Shown here piece after piece: positions 35,243-43,661 of a DNA stretch of 64,000 bases. Each line of letters opens with the position of its first letter. Within the stretch, counting starts at the first letter, position 1. The DNA is taken from NCBI RefSeq assembly GCF_041053105.1, contig NZ_CP163444.1:7844501-7908500 (forward strand), given 5' to 3'. Source of the DNA: Streptomyces sp. R44 (GTDB lineage: Bacteria > Actinomycetota > Actinomycetes > Streptomycetales > Streptomycetaceae). Position numbers and translations under genes: made by a program. The notes beneath the pieces are model-generated. The model made no database searches. It was not told where the DNA came from and saw only the letters and a list, made by a program, of their open reading frames with translations.

Positions 35243-36273
35243 GCCGCTCCCCTCATGCGTCGGACGGCGAAGAGCAGGGCGGGCGCGCCGACGAAGGCGG
35301 TGACGACGCCGACCATCAGCTCCTGCGGGCGGAGCAGCACCCGGCCGACGACGTCGGCGAAGAGCAGCAGCGTGGGACCCGCGAGCGAGGTGAAGAGGAT
35401 CTGCAGCCGGAAGTCGGCGCCGACGAGCGCCCGGACGAGGTGCGGCACGGCGAGCCCGACGAAGGCGATGGGGCCGACGGCGGCCGTCGCGGCGGCGCTG
35501 AGCAGCGTCGCGGCGAGGAGCCCGGCGCCCTTGACGCGCGCGGGGCTGATACCGAGGGAGGCGGCCTTGTCGTCGCCCATCGCCATGGCGTTGAGCCCGG
35601 GCGCGAGCAGCACCGCGAGGACGAAGCCGACGGCGGCGAACGGCAGGACCGCCCAGAAGGCGTCGAAGCCGCGCCCGCCGAGCGCCCCCACGACCCAGTA
35701 GCGGTACGTGTCGAAGACCTGCGGCCGGGACAGCGCGACTGCCTGGATGAACGCGGCGAGGACGGCGGAGAGCACCGCGCCGGCGAGCACCAGGCGGACC
35801 GGCCCGCTGCCGCCGCCGGCCGTGCCGATCAGGTGGACGATCACACCGGTCGCCAGGGCGCCGGCGAGGGCCCACCAGATGTTCTCCCGCTGCCCGGAGG
35901 CGCCGAGGAACGCGGTCGCGGCGACGATCGCGGCGGACGCGCCCGCGTTGATGCCGAGAAGTCCCGGCTCGGCGAGCGGATTACGGGTGATGCCCTGCAT
36001 CAGCGTGCCCGCGACGCCGAGGCAGAGCCCGGCGAGCAGGCCGAGCGCGGTGCGCGGGTAGCGGCTCTCGACGACGGTGCGGACGTAGCCGTCGCCGTCA
36101 CCGGTGACGACCCGGAGGACGTCGGACGCGGACGTCGGCTTGCTGCCGAACATGACGCTGGCGAGGACCGCGAGGGCGAGCAGGATCAGGCACAGGGCGG
36201 CGGCTGCGAAGTGCCGGGCAGGGCCCCGCCGTACGACGGCGGGGCCCTGGCCGATCCGGGAGAGAGTGGTCAC
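35239..36273 (-). CDS. Iron-siderophore ABC transporter permease (FecCD), first subunit
   Basis: This 344-aa protein starts at GTG. It has the FecCD signatures SRYPRTALGLLAGLCLGVAG, MQGITRNPLAEPGLLGINAGA and AVGPIAFVGLAVPHLVRALVG, and ends in a basic tail. It is 15 bp downstream of the binding-protein gene and overlaps the second permease gene. It forms half of the membrane channel for a ferric siderophore. Confidence 0.88.
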   Translation of the reverse strand: MTTLSRIGQGPAVVRRGPARHFAAAALCLILLALAVLASVMFGSKPTSASDVLRVVTGDGDGYVRTVVESRYPRTALGLLAGLCLGVAGTLMQGITRNPLAEPGLLGINAGASAAIVAATAFLGASGQRENIWWALAGALATGVIVHLIGTAGGGSGPVRLVLAGAVLSAVLAAFIQAVALSRPQVFDTYRYWVVGALGGRGFDAFWAVLPFAAVGFVLAVLLAPGLNAMAMGDDKAASLGISPARVKGAGLLAATLLSAAATAAVGPIAFVGLAVPHLVRALVGADFRLQILFTSLAGPTLLLFADVVGRVLLRPQELMVGVVTAFVGAPALLFAVRRMRGAA

Positions 36274-36288
36274 GCTCGGGGCCCGCTG

Positions 36289-37341
36289 CTACTTCCCGGC
36301 CTTGGCGACGGCCTTGTCGATCATCGGGAGGTACCGCTCGATGCTGTACGGCACCGTCAGCGGGTTGATCATCGACGAGGCGGTGACGAAGGGCTGGTCG
36401 TTGCTGTGGACGAGCGCGCCCTTCTTGACGGCGGGGATGGCCGCGTACAGCGGCTGCGCCTCGATCTCCTTGCGGGACTTGTCGTCCATGTAGAAGGTGA
36501 AGGCGATGTCGCTCTTGGAGAGCTTGTTGGCGTTCTCCAGGCCGATGAGGGCGGAGTCGGTGCCCTCGGTCTCCTTGAAGGTGTTCACGACCGGGTCGAC
36601 CTTGAGGCCCAGCTTGGAGACCATCGCGACGCGCTGCTCCTCGGGCTTGAAGACGCCGAGGGTGCCGGGGCCGGTGTTGTAGATGTACGAGAACGTGACG
36701 TTCTTGTAGTTCGGGCGCGTGGCGGCGGCGTCGGCGAGCTGCTTGTCGATCTTGGAGGTGAGCTCCTTGGCCTTCTCCGGCTGGCCGAGCGCCTTGGCGA
36801 CGATCTCGATCTGCTGGTCCCAGTCGGTGCTCCACGCCTTGTCGGGGTAGGCGACGGTCGGCGCGATGTCCTTGAGGAGGTCGTACTGCTTCTGCGTGAT
36901 GCCCGACCAGGGGGCGAGGATGACGTCGGGCTCCAGCTCGGTGATGGCCTCGATGTCGAGCTCCTCGCCGCCGTCGAACTGCTTGGGCAGCGTGGCGCCG
37001 GCCTTCGTCACGGCGTCGTGGATCCACGGCAGGTAGCCGGTCTTGTCGCTGCCCCAGGGGTAGCTCTCGATGCCGACGGGGACGTTGCCGAGGGCGATGG
37101 CGGTCTCGGCGGAGCCCTGGCCGAGGGTGACGACGCGCTTCGGCTTCTCCTTGATGACGGCCTCGCCGAGGGCGCTCTTGATGGTGACGGGGAACGCGCC
37201 CGCCGGAGCCTTGGCCGCCGAGTCCTTCGTCTCGTCCTTTTTGTCGTCCGAGCCGCACCCGGTCACCATGAGGCCGAGCGAGACCGCGGCGGCACCCGCC
37301 ACGAGGACGCGGCGGCGGAAGGGGGTGAACACTGCAGGCAT
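36289..37341 (-). CDS. Iron-siderophore ABC transporter substrate-binding lipoprotein
   Basis: The 350-aa precursor has a lipobox in SLGLMVTGCGSDD. The mature protein has the class III binding fold with FecB-type motifs: PKRVVTLGQGSAETAIALG, ELEPDVILAPWSGIT and SMINPLTVPYSIERYLPMID. It captures a ferric siderophore at the cell surface and delivers it to the two FecCD permeases downstream. A DmdR1/IdeR-type iron box about 100 bp upstream predicts repression when iron is sufficient. Confidence 0.9.
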   Translation of the reverse strand: MPAVFTPFRRRVLVAGAAAVSLGLMVTGCGSDDKKDETKDSAAKAPAGAFPVTIKSALGEAVIKEKPKRVVTLGQGSAETAIALGNVPVGIESYPWGSDKTGYLPWIHDAVTKAGATLPKQFDGGEELDIEAITELEPDVILAPWSGITQKQYDLLKDIAPTVAYPDKAWSTDWDQQIEIVAKALGQPEKAKELTSKIDKQLADAAATRPNYKNVTFSYIYNTGPGTLGVFKPEEQRVAMVSKLGLKVDPVVNTFKETEGTDSALIGLENANKLSKSDIAFTFYMDDKSRKEIEAQPLYAAIPAVKKGALVHSNDQPFVTASSMINPLTVPYSIERYLPMIDKAVAKAGK

Positions 37342-37438
37342 GGCGGATCCTTGTCTCCGGGCAGAGGTGTGCTGACGCCCCGCTCGACGCCTCTCCAGGC
37401 AGGTGGATGCCGAGACAGCGGCCATCGCGAGGCGCTTG

Positions 37439-37457
37439 TTAGGTGAGCCTAACCTAT
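37439..37457. promoter_or_regulatory. Iron box (DmdR1/IdeR-type operator)
   Basis: TTAGGTGAGCCTAACCTAT is 19 bp and closely matches the actinobacterial iron box TTAGGTTAGGCTAACCTAA in either orientation. It lies 98 bp upstream of the siderophore-binding-protein start, within the likely promoter region. Confidence 0.88.
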
Positions 37458-37513
37458 CTGCCCCTGGTCCGGTATGCCAGGCCCCCGCCGAGTGCCCGTC
37501 ACGTGAACCGCCG

Positions 37514-38245
37514 TCAGCCCGTGGCCTCCCACGCCGTCGTCAGCCCGTCCAGCCACGCCGGCGGAAGCTCGGCGGCGTCCCACTCCTCGTGCAGGTCCGC
37601 CGGTGCGCTGGCGAGCCGCTCCAGGACGGCGACGCTGGTGGGGGAGTGGATGAGGGAGTACCGGCCGTGGATCGCGATCGCGCTGCCCGGCCCGTACTCG
37701 GCGTACAGCCGCTCCAGGCGCGCCCGGTGGACCGAGGTGAACTCCGTCAGCCGTCCCGCGTACCCGGCCCGCTGACGCGAGCTCATCGTCCCGAGCAGGG
37801 CCCGGAGCACCTGCTCGGTGACCTCCGGGTCGAGGTCGGAGACATCCGTGAAGGAGAGGTAGAGCGGGGTCACCGCCACCTTGGTCCGCTCCAGCTCCGT
37901 CCGCCCGACGGGAGGCCGGTCGTCCGGAGACGCGGCCGACGGATCCGCCGCGACGGCGTGCCGCAGCGCCCGCTCGGAGACGGCGCCCAGCTCGTCGGTG
38001 ACGGCCCGCACCCCGTCGAGCCACCCGGCGGCGTACGCCTCGCCCTTCCCCTCGGGCGCGCTCCGCTCGGCCCCGCCGATCTCCTCGTACGCGAGGGCCA
38101 GCGCGCCCGCCTCGACGAACCCGATCAGCTCCTCGGCGTCGCCGGACCAGACCCCCGCCCTGGCGAGCAGCTGGAGGAGCGTCCTCTTCGCGTTGAGGAC
38201 GCTGGCCTCGTCCAGCTGCTGCCGTCCTTCTCCGGCGGTGCTCAC
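37514..38245 (-). CDS. Conserved protein of unknown function
   Basis: This 243-aa cytoplasmic protein starts at GTG with AGGAGG 5 nt upstream. It is predicted mostly helical. I do not recognise the family; visible features are LDEASVLNAKRTLLQLLARAG, a central ELERTKVAVTPLYLSFTDVSDL and ERLYAEYGPGSAIAIHGRYSLIHSPTSVAVL. There is no signal peptide or metal motif. Its 3' end lies 57 bp from the iron box on the same strand as the siderophore operon, so readthrough into that operon is possible, but common control is not shown. Confidence 0.65.
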   Translation of the reverse strand: MSTAGEGRQQLDEASVLNAKRTLLQLLARAGVWSGDAEELIGFVEAGALALAYEEIGGAERSAPEGKGEAYAAGWLDGVRAVTDELGAVSERALRHAVAADPSAASPDDRPPVGRTELERTKVAVTPLYLSFTDVSDLDPEVTEQVLRALLGTMSSRQRAGYAGRLTEFTSVHRARLERLYAEYGPGSAIAIHGRYSLIHSPTSVAVLERLASAPADLHEEWDAAELPPAWLDGLTTAWEATG

Positions 38246-38397
38246 AGGGTCCTCCTCGTCGTAGGGACGGCGCGTGCGGGGGCTCCGCGGAACGCTCCGT
38301 TCGAGCCTACGCAACACCCGTCGCCGCCAGCGGGCGGCCGGGCCCTTGGAGGCGCCGATGGCCGGTCGATCGGCTGCCTCGGCGTCAGGGACGGTGC

Positions 38398-39120
38398 TCA
38401 GTCCCGGTACACGCGCAGCTGCGACACCTCGTACGACATCTCCGTCGCGTCAGGGTCGGGCGCCGGGTGGTACCGGCCCGCGCAGACCGAGAGGTTGACG
38501 ATGAGATGGGCCCGCCAGGAGCGCCCCACCCCGCGGCGGTCGTCGAAGACACGCGCTCCGTTGACCCACCACACCACGGAGCGCGCCCCGAACGAGACCC
38601 GGAGGTCCACCCACGCCCCCGGCTGGACCGCCGGGTCCCGGAAGTAGAGGTACCGGCCCCGAACCCGGTTCGACAGCTCCAGGAGGTCCGGGTTGTCGGG
38701 GTGGTACTCGAAGACGTCGATCTCCTGGCCGCCGTCGAGCCAGGTCCAGATCGCCGGCCAGGCGCCCGTCTCCACGGGCAGCCGCACCCGGGCCTCCAGG
38801 ACGTCGCCCGCCCGCACCAGGAACCCCTCCGCGCTGCCCTCCGTCGTCAGCAGCCCCGCGTCCCACAGGCCGTCGGTCCTGCGGGTGGCCCGGAAGGTGC
38901 CCGACCGGCTGTACGAGGGGTCCTCCACCAGGTGGTCGAGCTTGTTGTCCCCCTGGTTCGTCGGTCCGCCGTCGGGATAGGCCCACGAGTGGCCCGCGAC
39001 CCACTGCTCGGCGGAGGAGAAGTCGGCGTCGAGGACGAGGTTCGCGGGCGTCGTCGCCGGACCGCGCCCGCCGGAACCCTTGCCGCCGCGTCGGAGCCGG
39101 TCGAAGAAGTCGGACAGCAC
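38398..39120 (-). CDS. GH16-like concanavalin-fold protein
   Basis: This 240-aa protein has a GH16 (laminarinase/lichenase) pattern: WAYPDGGPTNQGDNKLDHLV, RVRLPVETGAWPAIWTWLDGG and the catalytic signature EIDVFE (ExDxxE), ending in AHLIVNLSVCAGRYHPAPDP. In GH16 the first Glu is the nucleophile and the last the acid/base, so the active site looks intact. It starts at GTG 39120, after GAAGGGAG. It has no recognisable signal peptide, unusual for GH16 depolymerases; it may act inside the cell, leave by another route, or bind glycans. Confidence 0.75.
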   Translation of the reverse strand: MLSDFFDRLRRGGKGSGGRGPATTPANLVLDADFSSAEQWVAGHSWAYPDGGPTNQGDNKLDHLVEDPSYSRSGTFRATRRTDGLWDAGLLTTEGSAEGFLVRAGDVLEARVRLPVETGAWPAIWTWLDGGQEIDVFEYHPDNPDLLELSNRVRGRYLYFRDPAVQPGAWVDLRVSFGARSVVWWVNGARVFDDRRGVGRSWRAHLIVNLSVCAGRYHPAPDPDATEMSYEVSQLRVYRD

Positions 39121-39317
39121 GGCACCACTCCCTTCGCTGGGGCCTCCATCGGCCCGCGGGCGATCCGCCCCACTTTGCACCGAGCGGCGCGGAGGAGTGG
39201 GCCCTTGGCGAGAACTCGTCATCCGCGCCCACCGCGCGCGGCCCCGCGGGACCGGCCCGCGGGCCACACCGGGACGGCGGCACTCGAACACCTGCCCAGG
39301 GGGTACGGATCGACGTC

Positions 39318-40117
39318 ATGAAGGCACTTCAGTACCGCACCGTGGGCTCCCCGCCCGAGGTCGTCACCGTCCCCGACCCCGAACCCGGGCCGGGACAGGT
39401 GCTCCTCAAGGTGACCGCGGCCGGGGTCTGCCACTCCGACATCGCCGTGATGAGCCGGCCGGCCGAGCAGCTGCCCTTCCCGCTGCCCCTGACCCTCGGT
39501 CACGAGGGCGTCGGCACCGTCGCCGCCCTCGGCCCCGGCGCCGAGGGGTTCGACGTCGGGGACCCCGTCGCCGTGTACGGCCCCTGGGGCTGCGGCGCCT
39601 GCCTCATGTGCGCCCAGGGCAAGGAGAACTACTGTCTGCGGGCCGCGGAGCTCGGCATCGGGCGCCCGGGCTCGGCGCGCCCGGCGCCATCGCCGAGTAC
39701 CTGCTCGTCGACAGCCCCCGCCACCTGGTGCCGCTCGGCGACCTCGACCCGGTGCGGACCGTCCCGCTCACGGACGCCGGCCTCACCCCGTACCACGCCA
39801 TCAAGCGCTCCCTCGTGGGCGTCCAGCCCACGGTGACGGCCGCCGGCGCGATGGCCGCGGTGGAGGGCGACGTCACCCTCGTCGGCCTCGGCGGCGGCAC
39901 CCTGCCCGTCGGCTTCGGCTCACTGCCGTACGAGGTCTCCGTCGCCTCCCCGTACTGGGGCACCCGCGCCGAGCTGATCGAGGTCCTCGACCTGGCCCGG
40001 ACCGGCGCCGTCGACGTCCACGTCGAGACCTACGGCCTGGACGAGGCGCCCGAGGCGTACGAGCGGCTGCACGAGGGACGGATCAACGGCCGCGCGGTCA
40101 TCCTCCCGAACGGCTGA
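39318..40117 (+). pseudogene. Zinc alcohol dehydrogenase pseudogene (frameshift plus loss of NAD domain)
   Basis: The first frame (39318 to about 39670) encodes the GroES-like half of an MDR alcohol dehydrogenase: MKALQYRTVGSPPEVVTV, GVCHSDIAVMS, GHEGVGTVAALG and the structural-zinc segment GCGACLMCAQGKENYC. At about 39669 a run of G appears one base short and the match moves to another frame, continuing GAIAEYLLVDSPRHLVPLGDLDPV. After AIKRSL the sequence jumps directly to VGVQPTV, so about 80-90 residues carrying the Rossmann NAD-binding fold are missing, in phase. The C-terminal part (EGDVTLVGLGGGTLPVGFG, GRAVILPNG) is intact. The product cannot bind NAD. Confidence 0.88.
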
Positions 40118-40153
40118 ACCACCCGACGGGCCCACCGCACACGGCTGGACACA

Positions 40154-41314
40154 TCAGGGGAGCTGGTCGTTCCACCGGTAGCGGTCCGGCAGGACGTGCA
40201 CGGTCATGGAGGTCTCCCGCGCTCCCCAGTCCATGTCCGTCTCGGCGATCACCCAGGCCATCGCCTGGTACGCACTCGGACGCGTGGTCTTCCGGGGGCA
40301 GGCGTCGAGCGGCGTGACGGCGGACCGGCCGGCGGGGACCGTCAGGCGCACGCCGGTGCCCCAGGGGGCGGGACAGGGCGTCACGACACGGCTCCGCACC
40401 CAGGACAGGCGCGCGCGTACGGTCACGGAGCGACTGCCCGGGTTGTCGATCCGCACGGCGAACCGCAAGGTGTCGCCGTCGTCGAGGATCTGGCTGCAGG
40501 CGCTCCAGGCGGCGTGCTCGACGGCCCGCACCTTGCCGCAGCGGTAGTCGCCCGTCATCGGTCCCGGGGCCGCCGTCCCGGTGACCGCGGGCGGCCCCAC
40601 CGGCGCTCCCCCTGCCGCGACGGGTCCCTCCGACGCCTTCCCGCCCGCCGCCGCGCCCGGCGCCCGGCCGCCGGCCGGTGAGGACGGCAGGTGGGCGGCG
40701 GCCCAGGTCGCGACGACCGCCGCCAGCGCGACGGCGCCCATGAGCGCCCGGCGCCCGGTGGCATTCCGCCCCCGCGTGGGCGCCTGGTCGCGCGCGTCGT
40801 GCCGGTCCGCGACAGCGGGTGCGGGCTGCCGGGGGGACGCCTGCGTCGGTTCGACCGGCTGGGGTTGCTCGGCGGACGCCTCCGTCGGTTCGACCGGCCG
40901 GGGTTGACCGGCGGACGCCTCCGTCGGGTCGGTGTTCGACCCCGCTCCGGCAGCACCCGGTGGCTCCAGGAGCGCCTTCGTCCCCCGTACCGCGGCCCTG
41001 CGCCGACGCGCCTCGGCCCGGGCCTCGTCCAGCAGCCGCGCCCACCGCCCCGCCTCCTCGGCCCCGACCCCGAAGAGCTCGGCAAGCGCCGCCAGCACCT
41101 CCGGGTCCGGTAAGGCGGTCGCCTCCGGGTCCTTGTAGCGGTTGAAGCTGGAATCGCTCAGGCCCCGCATGTTCCGGCCGGCGAAACGGGACTTGAGCCG
41201 CGCCTCGATCCGCTCCTGCGCCAGACAGCCCGACCGCGTCCACGCCGCACCGATCCGGCGGGCGAGCTCCTCGCGGGCCGTGCCGCCGCCCGTCGCGTCG
41301 AACGCCTCACCCAT
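40154..41314 (-). CDS. HTH-like, single-pass membrane protein with 13-aa repeats
   Basis: The protein has 386 aa. The N-terminal 80 residues (REELARRIGAAWTRSG, SDSSFNRYKDP, LPDPEVLAALAELFGV) look like a small helical DNA-binding or XRE-like domain. Residues 130-168 are three 13-aa repeats of the form PTEASAxQPxPVE. A transmembrane helix (about 191-210) is followed by a Pro/Gly-rich stretch and an outer beta-rich domain with four cysteines (RCGKVRAVEH, WSACSQIL, VVTPCPAP, LDACPRKT). The layout suggests a membrane-tethered regulator or sensor. ATG 41314 is favoured over 41320 because the GGAGGG spacing is better. Confidence 0.65.
   Translation of the reverse strand: MGEAFDATGGGTAREELARRIGAAWTRSGCLAQERIEARLKSRFAGRNMRGLSDSSFNRYKDPEATALPDPEVLAALAELFGVGAEEAGRWARLLDEARAEARRRRAAVRGTKALLEPPGAAGAGSNTDPTEASAGQPRPVEPTEASAEQPQPVEPTQASPRQPAPAVADRHDARDQAPTRGRNATGRRALMGAVALAAVVATWAAAHLPSSPAGGRAPGAAAGGKASEGPVAAGGAPVGPPAVTGTAAPGPMTGDYRCGKVRAVEHAAWSACSQILDDGDTLRFAVRIDNPGSRSVTVRARLSWVRSRVVTPCPAPWGTGVRLTVPAGRSAVTPLDACPRKTTRPSAYQAMAWVIAETDMDWGARETSMTVHVLPDRYRWNDQLP
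40811..40927. repeat. Three 39-bp coding repeats
   Basis: Encodes the three 13-aa PTEAS repeats of the membrane-anchored HTH-like protein, in frame. The first two copies are nearly identical and the third has diverged. Confidence 0.75.
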
Positions 41315-41513
41315 CGTCATCCCTCCGCCGTCCCACGACCGACCGAAACCGCAGGTCAGAGAAGTGAGCCGGTCGCGGGACCGGGACGAAACGACGCCGG
41401 GTGAGCCGACCCGGCGAAGGTACTGCCGCCACCGCCCCGCCCCCGGGAGTCTGATTCCGCCGGGCCGATCGACGGCCCCGGCGTTCCCACCGTCTGACAG
41501 GAGAAGAACGATC

Positions 41514-42083
41514 ATGCTCCGTTCCAGGACACGCGCCCTCGCCCTCGCCTCCACCGTCCTCGCCCTCGCTCTGGCCGCCCCCGCGGGCACCGCCGCCAAC
41601 GCCGCGCCCACCGCCCCTCAGGCCCGGGCCGCGGGCGGCCGGGTGACGCTCGTCTTCGACAAGAACCCGAAGAACCCCACGTACTCCAAGCTCACGGCCT
41701 ACCTCGGCAAGCGCGTGCTCGGACAGTGGCGTGCGGGCTCGGGCACGACCACCAACCCCTGCCAGGTCGGCAAGGGCAGGAGCGGCGGATGGCTGCCGAA
41801 CGGCACGTACGCCATCCCCTTCCGCACCAAGACCCACAACGGCAAGGCGATCAAGGGGTACGCGATCCGCCTCGCCGACAAGAAGTGCAAGGGCGACAGG
41901 GGCGCCAACCGGGACGAGCTCTTCATCCACAGCCGCATGACCGTGAACGGCGCCTCGCAGTGGCGCGGCGACCGCGACTACAAGTCCCTCGGCTGCGTGA
42001 AGCTGCGCCCGGACCACATCAAGGCCCTGTTCAAGACCCTCGACACGTACGGCGAGGCCAAGACCCTCAAGGTCGTCGCCTGA
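41514..42083 (+). CDS. L,D-transpeptidase (YkuD-type), secreted
   Basis: The 189-aa precursor has a Sec signal (cleavage near ANAAPTAP). The YkuD catalytic region is LFIHSRMTVNG ... SLGCVKL, with catalytic Cys C161 and conserved His H139; the spacing and the SxGCxxL motif fit the family. Such enzymes cross-link or edit peptidoglycan, or attach proteins to it, using an L,D bond. The protein lacks LysM or other wall-binding modules. AGGAG precedes the ATG. The stand-alone catalytic domain, without the Ig-like domains of the main actinobacterial Ldts, suggests a specialised role. Confidence 0.82.
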   Translation: MLRSRTRALALASTVLALALAAPAGTAANAAPTAPQARAAGGRVTLVFDKNPKNPTYSKLTAYLGKRVLGQWRAGSGTTTNPCQVGKGRSGGWLPNGTYAIPFRTKTHNGKAIKGYAIRLADKKCKGDRGANRDELFIHSRMTVNGASQWRGDRDYKSLGCVKLRPDHIKALFKTLDTYGEAKTLKVVA

Positions 42084-42235
42084 CCTGACCCGATGTGCCC
42101 GGGCCGATCCGGGGCAGGGCCCACACCGCCGGCATCCCGGGCCCGGTGCACACGGGCGCGGGATGGCCGGTGCCCACGCGTACTCGTCCGCCACCCACCC
42201 CGTGCCGATGTCCCTCAGGGCTCGTTGATCACGCC

Positions 42236-42922
42236 ATGAACAACGTGACCACCGGCCGACCTGCCCGCCTTCTCGCCTCCGCCGTCGCCGCCCTGCTGCT
42301 CGGTGTCGTGGGTGCGCCGAGCGCGTACGCGAGCCACGACGCGCAGGACTGTCCGGCGGCGGAGATCTTCGCGACCGACAACACCGCGATCATCACGGAC
42401 CCCGACGACCCCCGGCTGAACGCCCGGCTCACCCGGTTCGGCCACGAGGTACGGCAGATCATCCGCGCCCACGGGGCACGGCCGGGGGACTCGGAGCTGC
42501 TGAACGGCGTGTTCTGGTCCGAGGAGCTGAAGCAGGCGACGTACGAGCGGTCCCGCGAGTTCGACGTCGAGAGGGTCGGCCGCGACGGGCTCCACCACAT
42601 CGCCGGCGTCATCGCCAAGCAGTACCACCAGGAGGCGGTGCTCACCTTCCGCTGCCTGCCGCGCACGTCGCCGGAGACCGACGCGGTCGAGATCGAGGTC
42701 CCCGGCGTCCGGGTCGGCAGCCTGCGCGAGGCGCTCGTCGCGGACCCGGAGGCCCGCGACAGGCTGGGCGGCGGTTCCGTCACCCTCGACGGGCGGCTCG
42801 TCCTCGTCGCCCCGGTCGACGACCTGCCGCTGGCCCACAGGTTCGCCACCGCCCTCGGCGCCGACTGGGACCGTGCGGAAGTGCGGTACGGCGACCGGGA
42901 GTTCGTGACGGGCCACGCGTGA
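42236..42922 (+). CDS. Secreted protein of unknown function
   Basis: The 228-aa precursor has a Sec signal (LLASAVAALLLGVVGAPSAYA) and a mature domain with two cysteines (QDCPAAEIF, FRCLPRT). It contains TDNTAIITDPDDPRLNARLTRFGHEV near the N-terminus and a charged C-terminus. I do not recognise the family. No strong Shine-Dalgarno is close to the ATG; CAGGG is 17 nt away. It lies 150 bp downstream of the L,D-transpeptidase on the same strand and may be cotranscribed. Confidence 0.7.
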   Translation: MNNVTTGRPARLLASAVAALLLGVVGAPSAYASHDAQDCPAAEIFATDNTAIITDPDDPRLNARLTRFGHEVRQIIRAHGARPGDSELLNGVFWSEELKQATYERSREFDVERVGRDGLHHIAGVIAKQYHQEAVLTFRCLPRTSPETDAVEIEVPGVRVGSLREALVADPEARDRLGGGSVTLDGRLVLVAPVDDLPLAHRFATALGADWDRAEVRYGDREFVTGHA

Positions 42923-42957
42923 CGGTACGCGGTGCCAAGCCCCGGGTGGTGGCGGAG

Positions 42958-42978
42958 TCGCATGCAGCCGGCATGCGA
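42958..42978. promoter_or_regulatory. Perfect inverted repeat TCGCATGC-N5-GCATGCGA
   Basis: Eight-bp arms around AGCCG. It lies 36 bp after the secreted-protein gene and 38 bp upstream of a promoter, so it could be a weak terminator or an operator. Confidence 0.45.
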
Positions 42979-43015
42979 TTTCGGTCATTTCCGGGCTGGA
43001 ACCGGGCGCCTCGCC

Positions 43016-43045
43016 TTGTCCGAGCCCGGTTCGATCACGTAGCGT
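43016..43045 (+). promoter_or_regulatory. Sigma-70-type promoter ahead of VOC gene
   Basis: TTGTCC (43016-43021), 18-nt spacer, TAGCGT (43040-43045). Transcription would start near 43052, about 170 nt ahead of the VOC gene and at the first base of a short ORF. Confidence 0.55.
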
Positions 43046-43053
43046 CCCCCTTC

Positions 43054-43110
43054 ATGAACACCGGACCGGCGATACGCCATGCACAGACGGGCGATCCGGT
43101 GGACGACTGA
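43054..43110 (+). CDS. Possible leaderless 18-aa upstream ORF
   Basis: ATG at 43054 lies about 8 nt after the -10 box TAGCGT, so the mRNA could start at or next to it. The peptide would be MNTGPAIRHAQTGDPVDD. It has no ribosome-binding site, as expected for leaderless translation, and lies in the 5' region of the VOC gene. Whether it is translated is unknown. Confidence 0.35.
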   Translation: MNTGPAIRHAQTGDPVDD

Positions 43111-43220
43111 TCGCCGAGCGGGTGCGCGACAGGCACCCCGGCGGTTCGGCACGAGGACCCCCCAGTGCGGCAGCACTGCGAGTCCCTTCCACGTGTCGAA
43201 TCACAAGCGAGGTCATCCAC

Positions 43221-43595
43221 ATGGCAGTCACGTTCAACCACACCATCATCGCGTCCAAGAACCGCGACGAGTCCGCGCGCTTCTTCCGCGAGTTGCTGGA
43301 ACTCCCCGAGGCACCGTCCTGGGGCCCCTTCCTCAACATCCAGCTCGCCGACGGGGTCCTGCTCCAGTTCGCCGAACCCCCGGTGGACATCCAGATGCAG
43401 CACTACGCGTTCCTGCTCGACGACGAGCTCTTCGACCGGGCGTACCAGCGCCTCTGCGAGGGCGGCGTCGAGCACTGGGCCGATCCGCAGATGCAGCGCC
43501 CGGGTGAGACCAACACGGAACACGGCGGCCGTGGGGTCTATTTCAAGGACCCCTCCGGGCACGCGATCGAGCTGATCACGCGGCCGTACCTGTAG
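43221..43595 (+). CDS. VOC (glyoxalase/bleomycin-resistance fold) protein
   Basis: This 124-aa single-domain protein has the two beta-alpha-beta-beta-beta modules of the VOC fold: FNHTIIASKNRDESARFFRELL at the N-terminus and RGVYFKDPSGHAIELITRPY at the C-terminus. Candidate metal ligands are the N-terminal His and the GHAIEL Glu. Family members bind metals and act as isomerases, dioxygenases or resistance proteins; nothing here fixes the activity. GAGG precedes the ATG at moderate distance. Confidence 0.82.
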   Translation: MAVTFNHTIIASKNRDESARFFRELLELPEAPSWGPFLNIQLADGVLLQFAEPPVDIQMQHYAFLLDDELFDRAYQRLCEGGVEHWADPQMQRPGETNTEHGGRGVYFKDPSGHAIELITRPYL

Positions 43596-43602
43596 ATCGG
43601 AT

Positions 43603-43643
43603 CCGCGGGTGTGTCTCCGACGAGGTCGGAGACACACCCGCGG
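43603..43643. terminator. Strong bidirectional terminator
   Basis: A 19-bp perfect stem around loop GAG, between the convergent VOC and amidohydrolase genes. Confidence 0.85.
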
Positions 43644-43661
43644 GCCGGTCCTCCGGTCGCC

